A stretch of DNA of 5,446 nt from Bacteroidales bacterium (GTDB lineage: Bacteria > Bacteroidota > Bacteroidia > Bacteroidales > UBA932), in the NCBI GenBank assembly GCA_017958765.1, contig JAGDBY010000009.1, forward strand, positions 1 to 5,446, in the 5' to 3' direction. The notes below the pieces were generated by a model. It saw only the letters and a list, made by a program, of their open reading frames with translations. It did no database searches and was not told where the DNA came from. Positions 1-5,446 of this stretch are shown here, piece after piece; the first letter of the stretch is position 1; every line of letters begins with the position of its first letter. The position numbers were made by a program, and so were the translations under genes.

Positions 1-1293
1 GAGGTAGGTTATCTCCCGGGAGCTCACGGAAGCGCAATCTTCACCCGCGGCGAGACTCAGTCGCTCTCTACCTGTACACTCGGTACAAGAGACGATATGA
101 AGGAGAAGGACGAAGTTCTTATCCAGGGTACTGAGCAGTTCGTGCTGCACTATAATTTCCCTCCATTCTCTACTGGCGAGGCTAAAGCCGCACGCGGTGT
201 TGGCCGTCGTGAGATCGGTCACGGAAACCTTGCTTGGAGAGCTCTCAAACCTGTAGTTCCAGTAGGTGAAGAGAATCCTTACGCTGTACGCGTAGTATCA
301 GATATTCTCGAGTCAAACGGTTCGTCTTCAATGGCTACAGTATGCGCTGGATGCCTTGCTTTGATGGACTGCGGTGTTAAGATCAAAAAACCTGTCAGCG
401 GTATTGCAATGGGTCTTATCTCAGATAAAGAGACCGGCAAATTCGTTGTCCTGAGTGATATTCTCGGTGACGAGGACCACCTCGGAGATATGGACTTCAA
501 GGTTACAGGTACTCCTGACGGTATTACAGCTACCCAAATGGATATCAAGGTTGACGGTCTTCCATACGAAGTTCTGGAGAAGGCTCTTCAACAGGCTAAA
601 GAGGGTAGAGCTCACATTCTGGGCGAGATGCTTAAGACCATCAGCGAGCCTAGAGCAGAGTTCCGTCCTAACGTTCCTCGTATCGTTCAGATCACAGTTC
701 CAGGCGAGTTTATCGGTGCTATCATCGGTAAAGGCGGTGAGGTGATCCAAGATATGCAGAAGAAGACCAATACCACAATTACAATTACCGAGCAGAAAGA
801 CGCTGAGGGCAACACCGTAGGCGGTGTAGATATCTTCGGTCTTGATAAAGACGGTATGGATGCAGCCTTGGCTAGAATCAACGGCATTATCGCAGTTCCG
901 GAAGTCGGTGAAGTATATCACGGCACAGTTACCTCTATCGTAGAATTCGGCGCATTCGTCGAGATTCTTCCTGGTAAAGAAGGCCTTCTTCACATCTCTG
1001 AGATTGACTGGGGCAAGACTGAGAAAACTGAAGACGTGCTCCACGTAGGAGACCAGGTTGATGTTAAACTTATCGAAGTTGACGCTAAGAGCGGCAAACT
1101 GAGACTGTCTCGCAAAGCCCTTCTCGAGAAACCGGAGGGATATGTTGAGCCTGTCCGCAAACCTCGTCCTGCACAGCGCAACAATGACCGCAGAGGCGGC
1201 AACGACCGTCGCGGCAACGGCGAGCGCCGTCCTTTCAACAAGGAGAGAAGACCTCGTCCAGAGCACACTAACGATAAACCGGCTGAAGAATAA
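1..1293 (+). CDS. pnp: Polyribonucleotide nucleotidyltransferase (PNPase), 3' part
   Basis: PNPase degrades RNA 3'-to-5' by phosphorolysis, releasing nucleoside diphosphates; it is a cytoplasmic trimer with a central RNA channel. The reading frame is open from base 1, so the gene begins upstream. The 430 visible residues are roughly the last 60% of a typical protein of just over 700 residues. They show the second RNase PH core: HGSAIFTRGETQ at residues 9-20, RREIGHG at 69-75 and the acidic DILGDEDHLGDMDFK stretch at bases 457-501. The last of these holds the conserved Asp and Lys residues that bind the catalytic metal in E. coli PNPase. A KH domain follows, with its GKGG loop at bases 727-738, then an S1 domain at about 904-1125. 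The last 45 residues are an Arg-rich low-complexity tail. The Met codon at 97 is internal, because the conserved catalytic core extends upstream of it. The Ile codons appear to be only ATC and ATT, as expected for a highly expressed gene. An intrinsic terminator follows. Confidence 0.98.
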   Translation, partial: EVGYLPGAHGSAIFTRGETQSLSTCTLGTRDDMKEKDEVLIQGTEQFVLHYNFPPFSTGEAKAARGVGRREIGHGNLAWRALKPVVPVGEENPYAVRVVSDILESNGSSSMATVCAGCLALMDCGVKIKKPVSGIAMGLISDKETGKFVVLSDILGDEDHLGDMDFKVTGTPDGITATQMDIKVDGLPYEVLEKALQQAKEGRAHILGEMLKTISEPRAEFRPNVPRIVQITVPGEFIGAIIGKGGEVIQDMQKKTNTTITITEQKDAEGNTVGGVDIFGLDKDGMDAALARINGIIAVPEVGEVYHGTVTSIVEFGAFVEILPGKEGLLHISEIDWGKTEKTEDVLHVGDQVDVKLIEVDAKSGKLRLSRKALLEKPEGYVEPVRKPRPAQRNNDRRGGNDRRGNGERRPFNKERRPRPEHTNDKPAEE

Positions 1294-1310
1294 TTCAAGC
1301 CTTTTATAAT

Positions 1311-1350
1311 AAAGAAGAGGATGGCTCGATAGTCATCCTTTTCTTTTTTT
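1311..1350 (+). terminator. Intrinsic terminator of pnp
   Basis: The arms at 1311-1326 and 1331-1346 form a 16-bp stem with two G-U wobbles (1317 with 1340, 1324 with 1333) around a CGAT tetraloop. The 3' arm runs into a T-rich tract ending TTTTTTT at 1350. The hairpin starts 17 bases after the pnp stop codon. Its length, tight loop and T-tract make a strong Rho-independent terminator, so read-through into the next gene is probably small. Confidence 0.92.
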
Positions 1351-1354
1351 ATAG

Positions 1355-1362
1355 TAACTTTG
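1355..1362 (+). promoter_or_regulatory. Bacteroidota -7 promoter element for the YfhO gene
   Basis: TAACTTTG matches the Bacteroidota sigma-ABfr -7 consensus TAnnTTTG exactly. It starts 4 bases after the pnp terminator T-tract and ends 19 bases before the ATG at 1382, implying a leader of only about 15 bases. No clear TTG-type -33 element is seen at the expected distance; that position falls inside the terminator hairpin. The call rests on the exact core match and its position. Confidence 0.6.
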
Positions 1363-1381
1363 GTAATCCAATCATATCGGA

Positions 1382-3817
1382 ATGAAGAAAATAGATTTTA
1401 AGAAAAGCGTATTGCCCGTATTGGGTATAATCGCTTTATACGCATTGATTTCTATCGTTTATTGCAAGCCTGCTCTTCAAGGGCAGATAATCGGTGCCGG
1501 AGATCAGGTGAATGCCATCAGCAATATGCAGGAGTGTATCAATTATACGGCCGAGACCGGTAAATATTCTTGGTGGACCAACGCTCTGTTCGGCGGTATG
1601 CCGAATTATCAGATCGGAGGAGGCAAGTATGCTGCAGAAAAGGCTCTCGCCCCGTTACTCTCTGTTAAATGGGTCGGAACCCATATCGCGATATTCACCC
1701 TTCTGTTCTATATGCTCGCATTCTTCGTGCTGCTGAGGTCCTTCGAGATAAAGTGGCCGATAGCCGCAATCGGGGCTATAGCGATAGCGTTCTCATCCTA
1801 TTTCTTTATAATAATAGGTGCGGGACACGCCGGAAAGACTGCGGCGATTACCTGGATGACTTTGGTGCTTGCCGGTATGATAATGTGTTACAGGAAGAAA
1901 TACGGGTGGGGAGTAGCCTGTACGATGATAGGTATGGCCTGCGGATACACGGCACACCCTCAGATGGCCTATTATATCCTGATGCTTGTGGCCGTGATGA
2001 TTTTAGCCGAACTGTTTATATTCTTGAAAGATAAGAAGTTCAAAGAATGGCTCATCTGTTCCGCTTTCTTTGTGGGAGCTTTGGTTCTGGGTTTCGGCAC
2101 CAATCTTTCCAATACTTTCGCCAACACGGAATATGCCGCTCAGACAATGCGCGGAGGCCATTCCGACCTGATTTCAGATGAAGAGGGAGAGGCAGCCGCC
2201 AAAGGTCTCGACATAGAATATGCGACTCAGTGGAGCTACGGTATCGACGAGACTCTCACTTTTATGATCCCTAACTATATGGGAGGCTCCAGCGGATATC
2301 CTCTCGGGACCAATTCCTATCTCTACAAAGAGATGGTTAAAAGCAGAATCACTCCTCAGTCTGCCGCTTCATTCAGCAAAAGTGCTCCGACATATTGGGG
2401 AGGCCAGCCTTTTACCTCGGGTCCTGTCTATATGGGAGCGATAGTCTGCTTCCTGTTTGTTCTGGGCCTGATGATAGTCAGAGGACCGTATAAATGGGCG
2501 CTTCTGATAGCAACGCTGTTCTCGGTGCTGCTCTCTTTCGGACATAACTTTATGCCGCTTACCATGCTCTTTTTCAATTACTTCCCGCTCTATAACAAAT
2601 TCAGGGCGGTATCCTCGATCCTGGTCGTGGCGGAGATTACTGTGCCGCTCCTCGGATTTCTCGCTTTGAAAGAGATCTGGGAAGGGAATGTAGCTAAAGA
2701 GAAGCTGAAACAGTCTACTATGATATCTGCGGCGATTACCGGAGGCTTGTGCCTTCTGGTAGCGCTTCTTGGGCCTTCAACATTCTCTTTCACCGGAGCA
2801 TCGGACGCTCAGTTGCCTGAATGGCTCTATCCGATTCTGGTCGTCCAAAGAGAGAAGATGCTTGTGAGCGATGCCTGGCGTTCGTTCATATTCATCCTTC
2901 TGGGGGCCTTGATAGTTTGGCTTTTCGCAGGAGAAAAGGTGAAGCCGGCATACCTTCTGACCGCCCTCGGAGTGCTGATTCTCGTGGATATGTGGCAGGT
3001 GGACAAGCGCTATTTCAACGACAGTGATTTTGAGTCAAAACGCGCTTTCAGCCAGCAGTTTGTCATTCAGCCGTACGAAGAGGAAATCCTCAAGGATCCC
3101 GATATTCACTACAGAGTCCTCAATACTACAACAAACCCTTTCAATGAGTCCAGGACATCGTTCTATCTCAAATCTATAGGAGGATACCACGCGGCCAAGC
3201 TGCGCAGATACCAGGATCTGATCGACGTCCATCTGGGCGAAGGAAACCTTGCTGTGATCAGTATGCTCAACACCAAGTATCTGATTGTCGCGGACAATGA
3301 CGGAACGCTCTATCCGATACAGAATCCGGAGGCAATGGGTAACGGATGGTTCGTGGACAACATTCTCGCTGTAGATACTCCGAACGAAGAGATCAACAAT
3401 CTGATCGAGGTGGATCTGTGGCATACTGCAGTGGTGGATAAAACCCTGTTCGGCGATTTCGTAACTCCTCCTGCAGACCAGAGCCAGTCTTCGGTTACCC
3501 TTACAGAATACGCTCCGGATGAGCTGGAGTATGAAGTTGATGCTCAGAATGCCGGTACGGTAGTATTCTCCGAGATATATTACCCTCACGGATGGAAAGC
3601 TTACATAGACGGAAACCCTGCAGAACATTTCAGGGCTAATTATGTACTGAGAGCTCTCAACGTCCCTCAGGGGAGCCATACTGTGAGATTTGAATTCCGC
3701 CCGGAGAGCGTAAGAAAGGGAGATACCCTTGCACTTATCTTTATCGGATTCTTCTATCTGATATTGGTTTTCCTTGCGGTCCGGGGCGTAAAACGGTACA
3801 TAGTTGAGACCGAATAG
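1382..3817 (+). CDS. YfhO-family polytopic membrane protein, probable GT-C type
   Basis: This complete 811-residue protein belongs to the YfhO family (Pfam YfhO). It has one N-terminal membrane helix (residues about 10-28), then an extracytoplasmic loop with GAGDQVN (38-44) and WTNALFGGMPNYQ (65-77), the signature region of the family. Many further hydrophobic helices lie between about 100 and 535. A large soluble domain (about 540-778) ends in the family's typical C-terminal motif, YYPHGWKAYIDG (733-744) and NYVLRALNVPQGSHTVRF (753-770). A final helix spans 782-800. Bacillus and Listeria YfhO proteins act in glycosylating lipoteichoic acid or wall polymers outside the membrane and resemble GT-C glycosyltransferases that use lipid-linked sugars. 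D41 in the first loop sits where GT-C enzymes usually carry a catalytic acidic residue. The substrate in Bacteroidota, which lack teichoic acids, is unknown. The ATG is chosen because it directly precedes the first helix; no Shine-Dalgarno is visible. The gene appears monocistronic. Confidence 0.93.
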   Translation: MKKIDFKKSVLPVLGIIALYALISIVYCKPALQGQIIGAGDQVNAISNMQECINYTAETGKYSWWTNALFGGMPNYQIGGGKYAAEKALAPLLSVKWVGTHIAIFTLLFYMLAFFVLLRSFEIKWPIAAIGAIAIAFSSYFFIIIGAGHAGKTAAITWMTLVLAGMIMCYRKKYGWGVACTMIGMACGYTAHPQMAYYILMLVAVMILAELFIFLKDKKFKEWLICSAFFVGALVLGFGTNLSNTFANTEYAAQTMRGGHSDLISDEEGEAAAKGLDIEYATQWSYGIDETLTFMIPNYMGGSSGYPLGTNSYLYKEMVKSRITPQSAASFSKSAPTYWGGQPFTSGPVYMGAIVCFLFVLGLMIVRGPYKWALLIATLFSVLLSFGHNFMPLTMLFFNYFPLYNKFRAVSSILVVAEITVPLLGFLALKEIWEGNVAKEKLKQSTMISAAITGGLCLLVALLGPSTFSFTGASDAQLPEWLYPILVVQREKMLVSDAWRSFIFILLGALIVWLFAGEKVKPAYLLTALGVLILVDMWQVDKRYFNDSDFESKRAFSQQFVIQPYEEEILKDPDIHYRVLNTTTNPFNESRTSFYLKSIGGYHAAKLRRYQDLIDVHLGEGNLAVISMLNTKYLIVADNDGTLYPIQNPEAMGNGWFVDNILAVDTPNEEINNLIEVDLWHTAVVDKTLFGDFVTPPADQSQSSVTLTEYAPDELEYEVDAQNAGTVVFSEIYYPHGWKAYIDGNPAEHFRANYVLRALNVPQGSHTVRFEFRPESVRKGDTLALIFIGFFYLILVFLAVRGVKRYIVETE

Positions 3818-3824
3818 AAATGAA

Positions 3825-3855
3825 AAACGGAGGCGAGTACCAAGCGCCTCCGTTT
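3825..3855 (+). terminator. Terminator shared by the YfhO and cyclophilin genes
   Basis: The 11-bp perfect stem AAACGGAGGCG (3825-3835) pairs with 3845-3855 around a 9-base loop. On the + strand it is followed by TTTATTTT, starting 7 bases after the YfhO stop codon. Read on the - strand, the right end of the stem is followed by TTTTTCATTT, so the same hairpin can also stop transcription of the convergent cyclophilin gene. The + strand role is clear; the - strand role is inferred from gene orientation and the T-tract. Confidence 0.9.
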
Positions 3856-3870
3856 ATTTTCAATCTAACC

Positions 3871-3910
3871 TAAAACTAAACCAATGAAAAAACCATTCAC
3901 TTTAGTTTTA
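3871..3910. repeat. AT-rich inverted repeat in the convergent intergenic region
   Basis: TAAAACTAAA (3871-3880) and its exact reverse complement TTTAGTTTTA (3901-3910) are separated by 20 bases. Inside them a second short stem, AATG (3883-3886) with CATT (3894-3897), closes a 7-base loop, giving a two-tier hairpin. It lies 21 bases downstream of the cyclophilin stop codon on the - strand, so it would sit in that gene's 3' untranslated region. The stem is A/T-rich and lacks a following T-run, so it is a weak terminator candidate. It might instead be an RNA-stabilising structure or chance. Confidence 0.5.
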
Positions 3911-3931
3911 AGCAAACCGCGTGCCAAAGTC

Positions 3932-4588
3932 TTATTTTACTTCAGAAATTGAAATAATTTTTACAGGAGTCAATGGAAGGTCGCGGTTGTTACGTTGAAC
4001 TGCTGCAATAGAGTCGATAACATCAAGTCCGCTCAGTGTCTCACCGAAGATAGTGTACTGACCGTCAAGGTGTTTGCAGCCTTCAGCATCCTGTACGAGG
4101 TAGAACTGTGAGCCGCTCGATTCTTTAGCAGGGTTAACGCTGTCTCCTCTTCTGGCTGCAGCAAGAGCGCCTTTCTTGTGGGTTTTACCAGGAACAATCT
4201 CAGCAGGAATTGTGTATCCGGGACCGCCGGTACCGTATTGACTCTCTTTAGTCTTGTCCTTAGTGAAAGGATCGCCGCCCTGAATCATAAAACCGGGAAT
4301 AACTCTGTGGAAAAGCAGGCCGTTGTAGTAACCGCTCTTGGCAAGTTTTACGAAATTGTCGCGGTGAAGAGGTGTCTCTTTGTAAAGCTTTACAGTAATG
4401 TCTCCCATACTGGTTTTGATGAGAAGAACCGGCTCTTCGGCGATAGGGGCATTCAGGTCGACAGCCTGAGAAATAGTCTGTTCAACAACCTCTGCCTTAG
4501 GTTCTTCAGTAGCTTTAGGATTGTTTTTACAACCTGTGAAGAAGATTCCCATAATCAATAGTGAAGTAAGTATAAAATATCGTTTCAT
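3932..4588 (-). CDS. Cyclophilin-type peptidyl-prolyl cis-trans isomerase, lipoprotein
   Basis: This enzyme interconverts cis and trans proline peptide bonds and so assists protein folding. The 218-residue protein starts with a lipoprotein signal peptide: basic MKR, a hydrophobic stretch 4-17, and the lipobox FTGC with lipidated Cys at 20. A charged, probably flexible linker spans about 21-52. The cyclophilin domain covers 54-218. Active-site residues are present in FHRVIPGFMIQGGDP (93-107: R95, F100, M101, Q103) and SSGSQFYL (157-164: Q161). The position of the human CypA tryptophan that binds cyclosporin is His173 here, the CypA Phe113 position is Tyr163, and CypA His126 is Tyr178. The residues after Cys20 (KNNPKATEE) lack the acidic cluster typical of surface-exported Bacteroidota lipoproteins directly after Cys. 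A periplasm-facing location is therefore more likely, though this is inference. The gene is convergent with YfhO and divergent from the flippase, hence its own unit. Confidence 0.96.
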   Translation of the reverse strand: MKRYFILTSLLIMGIFFTGCKNNPKATEEPKAEVVEQTISQAVDLNAPIAEEPVLLIKTSMGDITVKLYKETPLHRDNFVKLAKSGYYNGLLFHRVIPGFMIQGGDPFTKDKTKESQYGTGGPGYTIPAEIVPGKTHKKGALAAARRGDSVNPAKESSGSQFYLVQDAEGCKHLDGQYTIFGETLSGLDVIDSIAAVQRNNRDLPLTPVKIISISEVK

Positions 4589-4619
4589 AATAAATGGATT
4601 AATTATTCAATTCTCATAA

Positions 4620-4627
4620 CAAAAATA
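4620..4627 (-). promoter_or_regulatory. -7 promoter element for the cyclophilin gene
   Basis: Read on the - strand this is TATTTTTG, an exact match to the Bacteroidota -7 consensus TAnnTTTG. It lies 31 bases upstream of the cyclophilin ATG, giving a predicted leader of about 25-28 bases. No convincing -33 TTG is found at the usual spacing; the nearest TTG (bases 4654-4656 on this strand) is several bases too far. Confidence 0.6.
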
Positions 4628-4629
4628 GT

Positions 4630-4637
4630 TAAATTTG
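4630..4637 (+). promoter_or_regulatory. -7 promoter element for the flippase gene
   Basis: TAAATTTG matches the Bacteroidota -7 consensus TAnnTTTG exactly and ends 20 bases before the ATG at 4658, so the predicted leader is about 16 bases. It is separated by only two bases from the oppositely oriented -7 element of the cyclophilin gene. No clear -33 TTG is seen. Confidence 0.6.
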
Positions 4638-4657
4638 TCTATTATATATGCTACAAG

Positions 4658-5446
4658 ATGGCAAATCCTTTCAAACAACTTGCCGGTGAAACTGCGGTCT
4701 ACGGTTTGAGTACCATTCTGGCCCGTGTAGTCAATTTCCTGCTCGTACCGCTCTACACATCGTTCCTCTCCCGTTCGGATTACTGCGTGGTGACCGAGAT
4801 GATGGCTTACATAGCCATTCTCCAAGTTGTTCTGGTGATGGGATTGGAGACAGGATGTTTCCGCTTTGCCAGCAAAGAGAATATAAAGCCGGACAGCGTT
4901 TTCTCCAGTGCATTCTCTACCGTGGGAATTGTCTGTCTGCTGTTCTTTATCGGCGTCACCTGTTTCTCAGGGAATATATCGACATCTCTGGGATATCAGG
5001 GATTCTCCAACATTATAATATATGTAGCTGCGATATTGCTTATCGACTGCGTTACAGCCATTGTGTTCGCCCGTCTCAGATATGAGCACAAAGCGGTTAA
5101 ATTCGCCGTCATTAAGACTTTGAAGATTCTCACCGAACTGGGTACCAACCTGTTGCTCTATCTTACCTTCCCGAAATTCGCCGCTTCACATCCGGATACA
5201 TTCCTGCTGAGGTTTATCAGTCCGACCCCGGACTTTACATATGCGATCTTCGGTATCCTGGTGAGCTGCATTGTATGCGTGGTGCTATTGATTCCGGAGC
5301 TGCTGCGTCTTTCTCCTAAGATTGACAGGGCGATATGGAAGCCTCTTATGCTCTATTCTCTGCCTCTGATGATAGCAGGTCTTCCGGGAGTTCTGAATGA
5401 CTTTCTGGACAGAATCCTGATGAGATTTATGAATGCAGATCCGATA
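4658..5446 (+). CDS. Polysaccharide/oligosaccharide flippase (MOP/Wzx type), N-terminal part
   Basis: The frame is open from the ATG at 4658 to the window edge: 263 residues, about half of a usual 450-500-residue flippase. The start MANPFKQLAGETAVYGLS is typical of Bacteroidota polysaccharide biosynthesis proteins, which move lipid-linked glycan units across the inner membrane for O-antigen, capsule or similar polymers. Visible membrane segments lie at about residues 13-37, 48-70, 80-103, 113-135, 144-167 and 188-210, with another starting near 230. The stretch LNDFLDRILM near residue 250 resembles the conserved helix of this family with its Asp-Arg pair. No Shine-Dalgarno is present. An earlier ATG at 4648 is out of frame. 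The transported substrate cannot be read from this sequence, and a MATE-like exporter of another lipid-linked molecule remains possible. The gene is divergent from the cyclophilin gene. Confidence 0.9.
   Translation, partial: MANPFKQLAGETAVYGLSTILARVVNFLLVPLYTSFLSRSDYCVVTEMMAYIAILQVVLVMGLETGCFRFASKENIKPDSVFSSAFSTVGIVCLLFFIGVTCFSGNISTSLGYQGFSNIIIYVAAILLIDCVTAIVFARLRYEHKAVKFAVIKTLKILTELGTNLLLYLTFPKFAASHPDTFLLRFISPTPDFTYAIFGILVSCIVCVVLLIPELLRLSPKIDRAIWKPLMLYSLPLMIAGLPGVLNDFLDRILMRFMNADPI

Noticed and set aside
97..99. ATG at 97 as the start of pnp
   Set aside because: The frame is open back to base 1 and the upstream codons encode the conserved HGSAIFTRGETQ motif of the second RNase PH core, so this Met is internal.
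1183..1230. Short tandem-like DNA repeat in the pnp 3' end
   Set aside because: The similarity follows from the repeated Asn-Asp-Arg-Arg-Gly codons of the tail; copies vary at third positions, so this is a protein-level repeat and not a DNA repeat element.
421..1266. A long open frame on the - strand (281 codons) opposite pnp
   Set aside because: It is fully antisense to conserved PNPase, KH and S1 coding sequence, has low-complexity Ser/Leu/Val-rich content with no recognisable motif, and no promoter. It is a by-product of the codon bias of pnp.
3035..3679. A 214-codon - strand frame opposite the YfhO gene
   Set aside because: It is antisense to the conserved YfhO C-terminal domain and has no family resemblance, promoter or plausible start.
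4178..4561. A 127-codon + strand frame opposite the cyclophilin gene
   Set aside because: It is antisense to the cyclophilin domain, which has clear active-site motifs on the other strand; the frame shows no recognisable protein features.
4648..4650. An ATG upstream of the flippase as an alternative start
   Set aside because: It is not in frame with the flippase (10 bases before 4658), whereas the ATG at 4658 gives the family's typical N-terminus.
1..5446. Mobile element, CRISPR array, tRNA/rRNA or new multi-gene system
   Set aside because: No transposase or integrase motifs, no regularly spaced repeats, no RNA gene folds, and every stretch over about 115 bases is accounted for by a housekeeping or envelope gene.

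Overview
The window reads as an ordinary housekeeping and cell-envelope segment of a Bacteroidota chromosome, most likely order Bacteroidales. Four things point there. The polynucleotide phosphorylase has the Bacteroidota form of its second catalytic core. The second gene is a long YfhO-family membrane protein of the type common in that phylum. No gene start has a Shine-Dalgarno sequence. Each of the three visible gene starts is preceded by an exact match to the Bacteroidota -7 promoter element TAnnTTTG. I cannot place it to genus from sequence alone.

Layout, left to right. Bases 1-1293 hold the 3' part of pnp (+ strand; its 5' end is outside the window), with the end of the catalytic core, a KH domain, an S1 domain and an arginine-rich tail. 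A strong intrinsic terminator follows at 1311-1350. Next to it, a -7 element at 1355-1362 starts the next unit, a complete 811-residue YfhO-family polytopic membrane protein (1382-3817, +). A hairpin at 3825-3855 lies between this gene and a convergent gene and can serve both. That convergent gene (3932-4588, -) encodes a lipoprotein cyclophilin, a peptidyl-prolyl isomerase. A 69-bp divergent intergenic region then carries two back-to-back -7 elements. The last gene (4658 to the window edge, +) is the N-terminal part of a polysaccharide flippase of the MOP/Wzx type.

The genes look independently transcribed: each junction has a terminator or a divergent promoter pair. Their roles are RNA turnover (pnp), protein folding in the envelope (the cyclophilin) and, by inference, envelope glycan assembly (YfhO and the flippase). 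I found no mobile element, CRISPR array, tRNA or rRNA, and no evidence of a new defence or biosynthetic system. The observations most worth a second look are the mirrored divergent promoter core at 4620-4637, the arginine-rich tail of PNPase, and a small AT-rich palindrome overlapping a 22-codon reading frame at 3871-3953.
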